Assembly (NCBI RefSeq): GCF_000430685.1
Contig: NZ_AUMM01000035.1
Span: forward strand, 1 to 38,281
DNA: 38,281 nt
Direction of reading: 5' to 3'
Source: Tuberibacillus calidus DSM 17572
GTDB lineage: Bacteria > Bacillota > Bacilli > Bacillales > Sporolactobacillaceae
This document shows positions 1 through 7,691 of the stretch, one piece after another. A program made the translations under genes and the position numbers. Positions within the stretch are counted from its first letter, which is position 1. Each line of letters begins with the position of its first letter. The notes beneath the pieces are model-generated. The model searched no databases and was not told the origin of the DNA. It worked only from the letters and a program-made list of their open reading frames with translations.

Positions 1-200
1 GCCTTCTTGGCTCTAAGGTTTTCTGAAATCTCCCAAAGGGAGTCATATTGGCGAAGTTGGGCATCGACGAGAAGTAAAATAGCTTTCCCTGTTAAAAGTT
101 TTTTGGATCCGTGATCGCGGTAAGGATGCCGATAGAGAGCAACATCCAAAATCTTAAGACACTTTTCAATAACGGTTTCTTCTGGTATACTGTTACCCAT
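1..200 (-). CDS. IS4-like transposase, N-terminal fragment (runs off the window)
   Basis: Reading leftwards from an ATG at 200, about 66 codons are open to the window edge. The peptide begins MGNSIPEETVIEKCLKIL and has a central stretch like KKLLTGKAILLLVDAQLRQ followed by SLWEISENL. That arrangement resembles the N-terminal domain of IS4-type DDE transposases, which comes before the catalytic domain. The start is set by AAAGGAG (208-214) seven bases upstream. The catalytic DDE residues would lie outside the window, so activity cannot be judged. The assignment rests on similarity of pattern recalled from the family; IS4-like is likely, the exact IS name is unknown. Confidence 0.65.
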   Translation of the reverse strand, partial: MGNSIPEETVIEKCLKILDVALYRHPYRDHGSKKLLTGKAILLLVDAQLRQYDSLWEISENLRAKK

Positions 201-214
201 GTTAATGCTCCTTT

Positions 215-254
215 TGTAGAGGTTTTTGGGTAACTTGTCTATTATATCTCTACA
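215..254 (-). promoter_or_regulatory. Transposase promoter inside a fold-back hairpin
   Basis: On the minus strand TATAAT (241-246) sits between a 7-base inverted repeat: TGTAGAG at 248-254 and CTCTACA at 215-221. The second arm directly precedes the ribosome binding site AAAGGAG at 208-214. A transcript started from this -10 would lack the first arm, whereas read-through RNA from outside would carry both arms and fold next to the RBS. This geometry is known for several IS elements as protection against outside transcription. The -35 is not obvious. Confidence 0.45.
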
Positions 255-350
255 TTAGGAGTTTTTCTTATAAATGTCTAATAAAAAATACCTTTTTTGT
301 AAAATTTTATTTACATTACCGTTTAAAAACATTTATTTGCAAAGTCAGTG

Positions 351-793
351 GATTTATGCACAATTTTGAGACTCCAGCAGGCGGAAAATGAGCAGACGCT
401 CCAGTATTTGGTAAAACAACAACAAAAACTGTAAATAACTGAAGCATATGCGCAATTTCAGGTCGATCGGCTGCCAAAACTGAGCAAAAATCCGATTTAT
501 GCGCACTTTTAAGGCACTAGCCGGCGGAAAATGAGCAGACGCTCCAGTATTTGGTAAAATATCAGCAAAAACTGTAAATTACTGGAGCATATGCGCAATT
601 TCAGGCCGATCGGCCGCCAAAACTGAGCAAAAATCCGATTTATGCGCACTTTTGAGACTCCGGCAAGCGGAAAATGAGCAGACACTCCAGTAATTGGTAA
701 AACGGTGGCAGGAACTGTAAATAACTGGAGCATATGCGTAGTTTCACGTCGATCGGACACCAAAACTAAGCAAAAACCCGATATATGCGCACG
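351..793. repeat. 143-bp tandem repeat, three units plus partial fourth
   Basis: Units start at 351, 494 and 637, exactly 143 bases apart, each with GATTTATGC, then GCGGAAAATGAGCAGAC, then GCATATGCG. A fourth begins at 780 and fades after about 14 bases. Each unit carries an internal inverted repeat of the type GCTCCAGTA...TACTGGAGC with a spacer of roughly 30 bases; the arms co-vary imperfectly between units. The array begins precisely at the insertion-sequence boundary, so it was probably longer before the insertion. Short open frames across it are not convincing genes. Confidence 0.85.
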
Positions 794-832
794 GCTCCAC
801 CCGATTCATGGGTATCGACGCGCTCTAACCGC

Positions 833-874
833 AAAAAGGGGCAGCCACCACAACGCTTCGTGGATGACTGCCCC
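833..874 (-). terminator. Rho-independent terminator downstream of the 1024-1575 gene
   Basis: On the minus strand CTGCCCC's partner GGGGCAG forms a 7-bp stem (838-844 with 868-874), with an inner CCAC/GTGG stem, followed by TTTTTG (832-837). It would stop transcription coming from the minus-strand genes to its right. It lies about 150 bp beyond the stop codon of the nearest gene; nothing else in 875-1023 is recognisable. Confidence 0.6.
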
Positions 875-1023
875 AACGACCGGGCTTTGCCGGTTTTACC
901 CGTTTTTTAGGAACATGATGTCGATTGTTTCACGAAATGTTTCCAATCCGATGAAGGGAAAAAATGTTCAGATATTTCCTTTTACGTAGCCGCCACACAT
1001 CGGTTTATTCACCGACATCCTGA

Positions 1024-1575
1024 TTAATGTTTTCGGTCAGCGGCTTCCAATAACTTCAATCTGAAATCTAATGTGTTGTACTTCTTCTTCTTCCAATACC
1101 AACCGAATGAAACCGGAACGATGATGACAAGAAGCATCAACAAGACGATTGGACCGAGTTCTAAGCGAACAAAAGAATCATATTGATGTTGGAAATCTTG
1201 GACTTGGGTAATGTTCATGACATCGCCTTCCGTCAAGATTAAACCTTCCTCTGGCGCATAATAAGCATATTCGTTCCAATCTTTTAAGAATATGTAATCA
1301 CGTACGGTTTTATAACTTGCGACAGCGACAGTGATTTTTGAAATCGTATATTCTTTATTATCCTTTTTCACCTTAATAGGTTGATCTAAATTTATGGTTT
1401 TCACGTGATGAAGTTCAAGAGATCCGTCTTTAAAATCATAATTTGCCGTCTTATACTGCTTTTCAAAGGCTTTATACATGTCGCCGCTCGTTACGGTTTC
1501 CGCATGCGAAATGCCAAAGGTGAAAAAGAATGCTGCCGAAAGTAGAGTAAGACCAGCTAAAATCTTTTTAAACAC
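1024..1575 (-). CDS. Predicted exported, membrane-anchored protein of unknown function
   Basis: I do not recognise the family. The 183-residue product starts with a typical signal peptide: Lys-rich start, hydrophobic core around residues 7-22, and a cleavage-like SHAET. A soluble, charged domain of about 110 residues follows, then one strong hydrophobic helix (about 142-161, rich in L/V/I) and a short basic tail WYWKKKKYN. The topology is therefore an extracytoplasmic domain anchored by a C-terminal helix with the tail in the cytoplasm. The start codon is GTG, preceded by AGGAGG at good spacing. It lies downstream of ytnP on the same strand with a gap of about 70 bp, so co-transcription with trmB/ytnP is possible. 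A terminator follows at 833-874. Confidence 0.8.
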   Translation of the reverse strand: MFKKILAGLTLLSAAFFFTFGISHAETVTSGDMYKAFEKQYKTANYDFKDGSLELHHVKTINLDQPIKVKKDNKEYTISKITVAVASYKTVRDYIFLKDWNEYAYYAPEEGLILTEGDVMNITQVQDFQHQYDSFVRLELGPIVLLMLLVIIVPVSFGWYWKKKKYNTLDFRLKLLEAADRKH

Positions 1576-1646
1576 ACTGCTTCCCTCCTGTCACCTTCTA
1601 TAATACCATAATCAAGCTGTTGTCAGTCTATTTCAAAAAAATTTTT

Positions 1647-2489
1647 TTAACGTTCGCGAACGATTTTAGCTAAAATCTGGCCTTTTTCATCCATCTTCAC
1701 CGCCCGAAAATAGGCGTCATGATAAAACGTAAACCAAGCGCCTTCTTCAATCCCTTTATGGAGCCATTTTTCTTTAGCAAAAATCGAATCCATTGGATAA
1801 TCGTCATAAGCCAATACCCATAAAACATTATGGTGAGCGTGGGTCGGCATGAGATCAGCCATGTGGTAGGCTATTTCCCCATCGCTTTCCAACGTAATAA
1901 TGGCATGGCCATTACTGTGGCCGCCCGTATGATGCATCTCGATGCCAGGTAGGATCGTTTGGTGTTCGGAAAAGGTTTTGACCCGCTCAGCGATGGGCTT
2001 CCAGTTTTGTTCCCAATATGTGTTTCTTGAGCGGATGTTCGGGTGACGCATTTCTTCCCATTCGATCTCCGTTGTCCAAATTACTGCGTTCTCAAAGGTC
2101 GGAACGAGTCGGTCACCATCCCACTTCGAAAGGCCGGTGACATGATCGAAATGCAGATGCGTCATGAGAACGGCATCGATATCTTTTGTCGTAAGCCCAA
2201 GGTGCGCTAAACTTTCCTCGATATGCGCTTCATCTGTAATGCCGTAATTTCTTTTCTGTTTTTCTGTAAACTTGCCATTGCCGATGCCGGATTCAATCAG
2301 AAAATTTTTCCCTCCGGCTTGTAGCAAAATCGGATCGGTTCGTAATTCGATTTGGTTTAAGGCGTTTGCCGGATATTTTTTCTCCCATAAGGCTTTCGGT
2401 ACTACACCAAACATGGCCCCGCCATCCAAATGCGTGACCCCACCGTCAAGCCAAGTGAGTCGAAATTTTCCGATTTGCAGTTGTTCCAT
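1647..2489 (-). CDS. ytnP: YtnP-like metallo-beta-lactamase-fold lactonase
   Basis: The 280-residue protein matches B. subtilis YtnP in length and in its opening [17 protein letters not shown]. It has the zinc-binding THLHFDH motif (H111, H113, D115, H116), a later GGHSNGH with H191, and D212 in HMADL. YtnP-type enzymes hydrolyse N-acyl-homoserine lactones, and in Bacillus YtnP is linked to inhibition of streptomycin production by neighbours, so a quorum-quenching role is likely. The start ATG is preceded by AGGAGGGG. Upstream, the leader contains a perfect complement to this ribosome binding site (see 2490-2564). The gene is downstream of trmB on the same strand. The exact substrate is inferred from the family. 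Confidence 0.88.
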   Translation of the reverse strand: MEQLQIGKFRLTWLDGGVTHLDGGAMFGVVPKALWEKKYPANALNQIELRTDPILLQAGGKNFLIESGIGNGKFTEKQKRNYGITDEAHIEESLAHLGLTTKDIDAVLMTHLHFDHVTGLSKWDGDRLVPTFENAVIWTTEIEWEEMRHPNIRSRNTYWEQNWKPIAERVKTFSEHQTILPGIEMHHTGGHSNGHAIITLESDGEIAYHMADLMPTHAHHNVLWVLAYDDYPMDSIFAKEKWLHKGIEEGAWFTFYHDAYFRAVKMDEKGQILAKIVRER

Positions 2490-2564
2490 ACTCTCCCCTC
2501 CTTATTAGCAGTTTAACATAACTGCCCCCTAATTTTGAAACGGCTTACATGAAAAGGGGAGAGT
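2490..2564 (-). promoter_or_regulatory. ytnP leader with anti-Shine-Dalgarno pairing
   Basis: On the minus strand ACTCTCCCC (2556-2564) is a perfect 9-base complement of GGGGAGAGT (2490-2498), which overlaps the ytnP ribosome binding site and abuts its start codon. Between them lies a second perfect hairpin, GCAGTT...AACTGC (2507-2524). The closed form would hide the RBS. No ligand or named riboswitch class is recognised; the pairing is read directly, its function is inference. Confidence 0.45.
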
Positions 2565-2608
2565 CAACAAAGCATGACAAACAATGGATGCCGTTTGCGC
2601 CGCAACCT

Positions 2609-3256
2609 TTAGTTACCGTTTTTGAAAAACGCTTCACAGCGATAAATGCGGTGGCCTTTTGCCGCAAATTTTTCCTCGTATTCGGTTTGAACGTTATGTT
2701 CAATTTTCGCCTGATGTAAATCCAAGCTGATGTTTTCAAGGATCATGCCAAATTTCGAAAAACTTTCAAGAGAATACTCAAAAAATGCTTGATTATCGGT
2801 TTTTAAACAAATTCGTCCGCCTGGCTTTAACACGCGCTTATATGTCTCAAGGAAATCACGGTACGTTAAACGCCGTTTTTCGTGCCGTTTTTTGGGCCAC
2901 GGGTCGGAAAAATTCAAATAGATGCGGTCAATCTCAGCATCAGCAAAATAATCCATTAAATTTTGCGCATTCACATTTAACAGTTTGACATTATCCAAAG
3001 GGTGATCGACGAGTTTTTGCACCGCGCTGACGATCACGCTCTTTTCTCTTTCAATGCCAATAAAATTTTCTTCAGGGAACAGCTTTCCCATTCCGGTAAT
3101 AAATTGTCCTTTCCCGGTTCCGATTTCAATATTCAGCGGATGACGATTGCCAAATACAGTGTGCCAGCTTCCTTTATATTGTTCCGGTTGCTGAAGCACG
3201 ATGTCGGTGTGTTGGGTGATATAGTCCGCTGCCCACGGCTTATGTCTGACGCGCAT
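2609..3256 (-). CDS. trmB: tRNA (guanine-N7-)-methyltransferase TrmB
   Basis: TrmB methylates guanine-46 in the variable loop of tRNAs using SAM. The 215-residue protein has the SAM-binding IEIGTGKGQF (residues 43-52) and the family signature FSDPWPKKRHEKRRL (116-130). The C-terminal TEYEEKF is also typical. I place the start at the ATG giving MRVRHKPWA, as in B. subtilis TrmB, with AAAGGA eight bases upstream. A longer frame to 3370 exists but would overlap the start of ytzH and adds non-conserved residues. It is divergent from ytzH with about 90 bp between start codons. Confidence 0.95.
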   Translation of the reverse strand: MRVRHKPWAADYITQHTDIVLQQPEQYKGSWHTVFGNRHPLNIEIGTGKGQFITGMGKLFPEENFIGIEREKSVIVSAVQKLVDHPLDNVKLLNVNAQNLMDYFADAEIDRIYLNFSDPWPKKRHEKRRLTYRDFLETYKRVLKPGGRICLKTDNQAFFEYSLESFSKFGMILENISLDLHQAKIEHNVQTEYEEKFAAKGHRIYRCEAFFKNGN

Positions 3257-3349
3257 GCGAGTCATCCTTTCTTTAGGTGTGCATAAAAATGGGATGGTTT
3301 TACAAATTATATAGAGATAATACCAACATTGACAAAGGAAGTGATTCCG

Positions 3350-3616
3350 ATGGCGATCAATGACCGCCATAAGCTTGGTCTTATCTTAGACATACTAAAA
3401 ACTCACCACTTGGATGGGGTGGCGAGTCAGTCGGAATATGAGCAATTATACCGAGCAACGAAACAGTATCTGGACGAGATTCCCGACCATGAACACGCCG
3501 AGACCTTGCGAGCCATTCATGATTACAGCGCCCAAGCGATGCAAATGGACGGTTATGATGACCATATTCATAATAATAAAGAAAATATCGCCTCATGGGT
3601 TCAGACACTCGGCTAA
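3350..3616 (+). CDS. ytzH: YtzH-like small protein
   Basis: The 88-residue acidic, helical protein contains LDILKTHHLDGVASQSEYEQ and ends NIASWVQTLG, resembling B. subtilis YtzH, which also lies between trmB and ytmP. Its function is unknown in the family. The start is the ATG at 3350 with AGGAAG about eight bases upstream; a TTG at 3329 would add seven residues but lacks a good RBS. It is divergent from trmB and convergent with ytmP (14 bp between stop codons); no obvious terminator separates the convergent ends. Confidence 0.82.
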   Translation: MAINDRHKLGLILDILKTHHLDGVASQSEYEQLYRATKQYLDEIPDHEHAETLRAIHDYSAQAMQMDGYDDHIHNNKENIASWVQTLG

Positions 3617-3630
3617 GCGCCCTACCGAAA

Positions 3631-4392
3631 TCATTGTCCGGTTAAGAACTCCATTAATTCGGTTTCTTGATGTTGATATTCTCCCTCATTAATAAGAAGG
3701 GTTGTCAGGTGACGGACTACAATATACCAGCGCAACCGCCGTCTGGTTGCCTCAGTCAGCGGCCAGCCGTATTCATTCAGCCAGTCCTGCCAATCCTTTC
3801 GGTCGATATACCAATATAAGACCATGCTAAGGTCAAGCGCTGGGTCAGCTAACATGGCTTGATCCCAGTCTACTAAATAAAGCTGTCCTGATTCGTCAAT
3901 CAGCCAGTTGTTATGGTTAATATCACAATGACAAACGGAAAGGCGCGGCGGTTTGACATCACCGCAATATTCCGCCAAGAAATCGATCGCTAGCCGAACG
4001 ATTTGATGGTCTTGATACGGTTTACTTTTTTCAATCAGCGCTTCGCAAATATTTTCTGGAAGAAGCGGTGCTTTCCCAAGCCTAGATAGCATAAACGCCA
4101 AAGGTTTGGAATCGTGAATTTTTTTCAACATTTGAATCACTTGGCTTGATCTCATTTCCTCGGCGCTAAGGGAGCGGCCTTCCAGCCATTTTTGTGCTGT
4201 AATGACATCCCCGTTTTCCAACCGTTTCGTCCACAAGAGCTTCGGCACGATGCCTTCAGCCGATAATACGGCTAAAAAGGGGGAGGAATTGCGTTTAATA
4301 AACAGTTTTCCTTTTTTTGATCGGGCAACATAGGCTTTGCCAGTATTGCCGCCAGCCGAAGTCAGCACCCAATCATCACTTAACCAATTCAT
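3631..4392 (-). CDS. ytmP: YtmP-like aminoglycoside/choline kinase-fold phosphotransferase
   Basis: The 253-residue protein has the kinase-like fold of the APH family. The catalytic loop is CHCDINHNNWL with D157 as probable base, followed by the metal-binding LVDWDQA (D175) and DPALDLSMVL. An N-terminal lysine in LFIKRNSS (K33) probably binds the phosphate of ATP. It matches B. subtilis YtmP in length, in its opening NWLSDDW-like sequence and in position next to ytzH. The substrate is unknown; a small alcohol or sugar is a family-level guess. ATG start with GGGGAG upstream. Its upstream region holds the tandem repeats at 4424-4790. Confidence 0.85.
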   Translation of the reverse strand: MNWLSDDWVLTSAGGNTGKAYVARSKKGKLFIKRNSSPFLAVLSAEGIVPKLLWTKRLENGDVITAQKWLEGRSLSAEEMRSSQVIQMLKKIHDSKPLAFMLSRLGKAPLLPENICEALIEKSKPYQDHQIVRLAIDFLAEYCGDVKPPRLSVCHCDINHNNWLIDESGQLYLVDWDQAMLADPALDLSMVLYWYIDRKDWQDWLNEYGWPLTEATRRRLRWYIVVRHLTTLLINEGEYQHQETELMEFLTGQ

Positions 4393-4423
4393 GTCGGACG
4401 ACTCCCCTGCATTCCGATTTTAA

Positions 4424-4500
4424 AACATGGCTCTGCTTAAGAGAACTTAGCTCTGCTAAAGGAAACTTGGCTCTGCTAAAGGAAACTTGGCTCTGCCAAG
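4424..4500. repeat. About 20-bp tandem repeat, four units
   Basis: Units such as AACTTGGCTCTGCTAAAGGA repeat at about 4424, 4444, 4464 and 4484, with one or two changes per unit. The last runs into the 64-bp repeat. All contain GGCTCTGC or AGCTCTGC, the left arm of the hairpin described in the neighbouring array. They lie immediately upstream of the ytmP start codon. Confidence 0.8.
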
Positions 4501-4790
4501 CCTTTGAAGTGAAGGCAGAGCCTTAGTTGATCTTATACTGGACTCATTTACTAGCCAGTGCAAGCCTTTGAAGTGAAGGCAGAGCCTTAGTTGATCTTAT
4601 ACTGGACTTATTTACTAGCCAGTGCAAGTCTTTGAAGTGAAGGCAGAGCCTTAGTTGATCTTATACTAGACTCGTTAACTAGCCAGTGCAAGCCTTTTTA
4701 GCGAAGGTAGAGCTTAAGTTGGCCTTATGTTAGCCTGATAAATAAACAGCCAGTGTAAGCCTCTTGGGCTTAGGCAGAGCCTTATTGGCC
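4498..4790. repeat. 64-bp tandem repeat, about 4.5 units, hairpin-bearing
   Basis: Units beginning AAGCCTTTGAAGTGAAGGC start at 4498, 4562, 4626, 4690 and (degenerate, after 67 bp) 4757. Each carries GCCTT...AAGGC, then CAGAGCCTTAGTTGATCTTA and ACTAGCCAGTGC. The first three are nearly identical and the last two diverged. Single relatives of the GGCTCT...AGAGCC hairpin with the TTAGTTGA tail lie at 8703 and 23478. Together with the 20-bp repeats this fills the spacer between ytlQ (ends 4946) and ytmP (starts 4392). No gene is seen in 4791-4945. Confidence 0.88.
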
Positions 4791-4945
4791 TAAAAAAATT
4801 TTAACCCCGTTCATCAAAAGATCGAAAAAAGTTCACTTTTATACCTTATGACATCTTTCCCCTCTGGTCAAGCTGAAAATTTCAACCTTAAGCTCCGCAT
4901 TCGGGAAAACTTGGAAACACCAAAATCATCATCTCGCATGACGCT

Positions 4946-5695
4946 TCAGATGCGGGCCTTGGCGGAGGTCTTTGTATGTACTAAAAGGCATTCCGCACAT
5001 CGAAGTTGTCCGTGTTTCAGCGGAGAGCGATGCCGATTCATCAGCGATAACCAAACTTTCATTGTTGTGCGGTCGTAAATGTCATAGGCCTCACTGTATT
5101 TCGCAAACTCCACATAACTTTCCGGCGCAAGCAGGCAAGCTTTCACAGGGATGTCTAAATCGTTTTCCGTTAAAATCCGTTGAACCGCATGAACAGCCGG
5201 ATCAAGCGCCAAATATGGATTGTCCAGCTGCCTGATCCCATTTGACGTGATTTCCTGCCACTTCCGGGTATTTACCCCTTGCAGGACACTTGCCGATTCC
5301 CCGAAAACCGTCTGGATGCACCAAACTGTAAACGGAGTCAAAAGGATCAGGTCGCCATCGATTTCCGTATCGTCCACCAAAAAAGTGGGATGATATAGAA
5401 CGAGCGTCGTATCATCAAGCAGGCGCAAGAGCTGTTTTATAAAGGGATCGGTAGGCTTCATCTCGTCAGCGGGCGGCTCCAAACTCGGCGTCGTTGTCGC
5501 CCAAAGCAGTTGTTTTTGAAAAAAGGCTTCATGAAACTTCGTTTTGAGCGTTTGCACATCAAGTCCCCGATGGGCATTTTTTTCCGCAAATTCTTGGTAA
5601 CGGCGCGTTTTAATCTGGGTAAATCGCCCGGCGTAACGATAAACATTCGTTTCATAGCGCGAAGGATAATGGTTGAGTTTAATTAATTGAGCCAT
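4946..5695 (-). CDS. ytlQ: YtlQ-like protein, possibly NERD-related
   Basis: The 249-residue soluble protein lies just after the thpR/ytlP gene on the same strand (12 bp gap), the arrangement of ytlP-ytlQ in B. subtilis. The opening MAQLIKLNHYPSRYETNVYRY is followed by a basic helical region. A beta-rich segment with DGDLILLTPFTVWCIQ and later NPYLALDPAVHAVQRIL recalls NERD (nuclease-related) domains, though the classic catalytic residues are not clear to me. ATG with AAGGAG upstream. Function unknown; pairing with an RNA ligase/phosphodiesterase-family gene hints at nucleic acid metabolism, but this is inference only. The downstream side enters the repeat array. Confidence 0.7.
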   Translation of the reverse strand: MAQLIKLNHYPSRYETNVYRYAGRFTQIKTRRYQEFAEKNAHRGLDVQTLKTKFHEAFFQKQLLWATTTPSLEPPADEMKPTDPFIKQLLRLLDDTTLVLYHPTFLVDDTEIDGDLILLTPFTVWCIQTVFGESASVLQGVNTRKWQEITSNGIRQLDNPYLALDPAVHAVQRILTENDLDIPVKACLLAPESYVEFAKYSEAYDIYDRTTMKVWLSLMNRHRSPLKHGQLRCAECLLVHTKTSAKARI

Positions 5696-5707
5696 CTTCC
5701 ACTCTCC

Positions 5708-6268
5708 TTATCTTTCTTGAAGCGGAAAGCGCTCGACCATCACATATCTGGGCGTCTGCGCGGGCTCGACCCGATAAAGGGCAAATTCAACCGCCCGCCA
5801 TCCGAGCGGTTCAAATTCGGGAAGAGAGGCTTGCCATTCTTCATTGGTGACGGGTCTTCCCCGCCATTTTTTAGCGATCGTGATATGCGGGCGATACGGC
5901 CGTTTCTCCTCCTGAAAACCAACTTTTACGGCACATTCTTGAACCGCCTGGCTCAATGCGGGTAAATAACTGTCGTATTGTACACCCATCCAGACGACAC
6001 GCGGCTCGTCTTTTTTGCCGAAAGTGCCGAAGCCATTCAAACGAATTTCCATTGCCGGTTGTTTGACTGCTATCTTCCAGAGTTCAGTATTAAGCTGATC
6101 GATTTGTTCCGAAGATGCCTCTCCTATAAAAAACAAGGTGATATGATAATCTGCCCGATCTGTCCAATAACCATATGTAAGCCGTTTTTTCATTATGCTG
6201 GCCCGCTCGGAAAGGTGTTTTTTGACTTCTTCCGGAACGGGTATCGCTAAAAAATAATGTGGCATCAT
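5708..6268 (-). CDS. thpR: RNA 2',3'-cyclic phosphodiesterase (LigT/2H family)
   Basis: The 186-residue protein has both signature motifs of the 2H phosphoesterase superfamily: YHITLFFIG (H42, T44) and RPHITIAKKW (H128, T130). They form the active site that opens 2',3'-cyclic phosphates of RNA. It is the equivalent of B. subtilis YtlP. Two in-frame ATGs open the gene (MMPHYFLAIP); GGAGG lies 4 or 7 bases upstream, so the second may be used. It heads a two-gene unit with ytlQ. It is divergent from cysK, with about 150 bp between start codons. Confidence 0.9.
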   Translation of the reverse strand: MMPHYFLAIPVPEEVKKHLSERASIMKKRLTYGYWTDRADYHITLFFIGEASSEQIDQLNTELWKIAVKQPAMEIRLNGFGTFGKKDEPRVVWMGVQYDSYLPALSQAVQECAVKVGFQEEKRPYRPHITIAKKWRGRPVTNEEWQASLPEFEPLGWRAVEFALYRVEPAQTPRYVMVERFPLQER

Positions 6269-6322
6269 AACCCCTCCGAAATCTTTCTACAAGTTGTATT
6301 ATCTCACAAATGCAGCCTATTT

Positions 6323-6391
6323 TGTTATAATGATTGACGAAAATAGGAAAAAATCCGATACGGGTTTTTAGCTGTTGTTAACGAACAACCC
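6323..6391 (+). promoter_or_regulatory. cysK promoter (extended -10) and leader hairpin
   Basis: TGTTATAAT (6323-6331) is a textbook extended -10; the -35 is weak. Downstream, GTTGTT (6374-6379) and AACAAC (6384-6389) form a tight hairpin with a 4-base loop. It is enclosed by GGGTT (6362-6366) and AACCC (6387-6391) as an alternative pairing. This could be a regulator site or leader structure; no CymR-type or S-box motif is evident. Confidence 0.5.
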
Positions 6392-6419
6392 ATTATTCCG
6401 AGAGAAAGGTGTTTTGTCC

Positions 6420-7349
6420 ATGGTCAAAATAGCCAATCACATTACAGACCTGATCGGTGATACGCCGCTGATCCGGCTAAATCGGCTTCCTGACCCGAAT
6501 GGTGCAACGATTTATGCCAAGCTCGAAGCGTTTAACCCAACCCATAGCGTCAAAGACCGGGCAGCGTTTAACATGATTCTCGAAGCTGAAAAAGCAGGCA
6601 AGTTGAAAAAAGGGGCGACCATCATTGAACCGACATCCGGCAACACCGGCATTGGCCTGGCGATGAATGCCACCGTACGCGGTTATAAAGCCATCATCGT
6701 CATGCCGGATACGATGACCAAAGAGCGCATTAATTTGCTAAAAGCGTATGGTGCCGAGGTAGTGCTTACGCCAGGTGATGAAAAAATGCCAGGCGCCATT
6801 GCAAAAGCGAAGGAACTGGCTGAAAGCATCCCGAACAGCTTTATTCCCATGCAGTTCGAAAACGAGGCGAACCCTAACGCCCACCGCCAAACAACAGCCT
6901 TAGAAATAATAGAAGCCGTCAAAACTATTGGAAAAACGTTCCGCGCGTTTGTAGCTACGGCCGGTACAGGCGGAACCATTACGGGCACTGGTGAAACACT
7001 TAAAGAAGCGTACCCAGATTTAACGGTCCATGTCGTTGAACCGGCAGGATCTCCTGTGCTTTCTGGCGGAAAACCTGGCAAACACAAACTCGTCGGTACG
7101 AGTCCCGGTTTCATTCCAAAAATCCTTAACATGAACATTCTGGATGAAATTATTCAAGTGACGGATGAAGCAGCTTACGAAACCACGCGCCGCTTAGCCC
7201 GTGAAGAGGGCATCCTCGTCGGTCCTTCCTCTGGTGCTTCTGTTTACGGCGCGATCCAGGTCGCCAAAAGATTCACACCAGATGATGTCGTCATCTGCAT
7301 GACCAATGACACCGGCGAGCGTTATTTGTCCGGCGATTTGTTTATATAA
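6420..7349 (+). CDS. cysK: Cysteine synthase (O-acetylserine sulfhydrylase family)
   Basis: This PLP enzyme converts O-acetylserine and sulfide to cysteine. The 309-residue protein has the PLP lysine in HSVKDRAAF (K45), the substrate loop TSGNTGIG (72-79) and the phosphate-binding GTGGT (182-186). GPSSGAS near the C-terminus is also typical. Its place near thpR-ytlQ parallels ytkP in B. subtilis, a CysK paralogue, so ytkP may be the true orthologue. The start is the ATG at 6420 (AAAGGTG about eight bases upstream, MVKIANHITDLIGDTPLIRL typical). A TTG at 6375 would give a non-conserved extension. Confidence 0.9.
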   Translation: MVKIANHITDLIGDTPLIRLNRLPDPNGATIYAKLEAFNPTHSVKDRAAFNMILEAEKAGKLKKGATIIEPTSGNTGIGLAMNATVRGYKAIIVMPDTMTKERINLLKAYGAEVVLTPGDEKMPGAIAKAKELAESIPNSFIPMQFENEANPNAHRQTTALEIIEAVKTIGKTFRAFVATAGTGGTITGTGETLKEAYPDLTVHVVEPAGSPVLSGGKPGKHKLVGTSPGFIPKILNMNILDEIIQVTDEAAYETTRRLAREEGILVGPSSGASVYGAIQVAKRFTPDDVVICMTNDTGERYLSGDLFI

Positions 7350-7690
7350 ATAACTGCCACCGATTTTTCGCCCAACCGTAGTAGGTGAGTCACGCTCTCA
7401 AAATGTATTTTTTCATTCCGCTATTTTACAAAATAAGGATGTTGCGTCCCTCAGCGTGCTGGAAATCCTCCACCAATGGGACGCATTTCCACCTTATGTC
7501 CGATCCGCAACAGAATCCAGTCCACACGGAAAAATAAATCCATTTTATGGTAACCCATGCACGCGTTCACCTAATATAAAAGTGTCGTGTCCCGCAATAT
7601 TCCCCCTCTCGCGTTTGAAACAGCGAAAGCATCCTATTTTTATAAGAGCCAACATGATGTAAGCACTTTTCAAAAATTTTGCGCCTTTCC
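7350..7690. other. Gene-free spacer with one large stem-loop
   Basis: No convincing gene or RBS is seen. TGCGTCCC (7443-7450) pairs perfectly with GGGACGCA (7478-7485), enclosing a smaller TGGA/TCCA hairpin. No T-run follows on either strand, so it is not a standard terminator; it may be a processed 3' structure of the cysK mRNA or a regulatory element. Confidence 0.4.
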
Positions 7691-7691
7691 A

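Larger units (their letters stand above)
1..351 (-). mobile_element. Insertion sequence, 5' end plus start of transposase (left copy)
   Basis: The 95 bases 257-351 recur as an exact reverse complement at 38187-38281. This identifies the outer 5' end of a repeated element whose body continues to the left, and the boundary at 351 is where the two copies stop matching. Between that end and the transposase ATG lies a leader of about 150 bp with a candidate -10 (TATAAT on the minus strand, 241-246). TGTAGAG/CTCTACA arms (248-254 and 215-221) flank this -10. The other end of the element and any target duplication are not in the window. Confidence 0.75.

Noticed and set aside
351-779. CRISPR array
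   Set aside because: Units are contiguous 143-bp near-copies without short direct repeats separated by unique spacers, and no cas genes are present.
351-989. Proteins encoded by the 143-bp repeat region
   Set aside because: The frames exist only because the repeat is in phase by chance; no RBS and no conserved protein pattern.
2609-3370. Longer TrmB starting at 3370
   Set aside because: It would overlap the ytzH start and adds non-conserved residues; the ATG at 3256 has the RBS.
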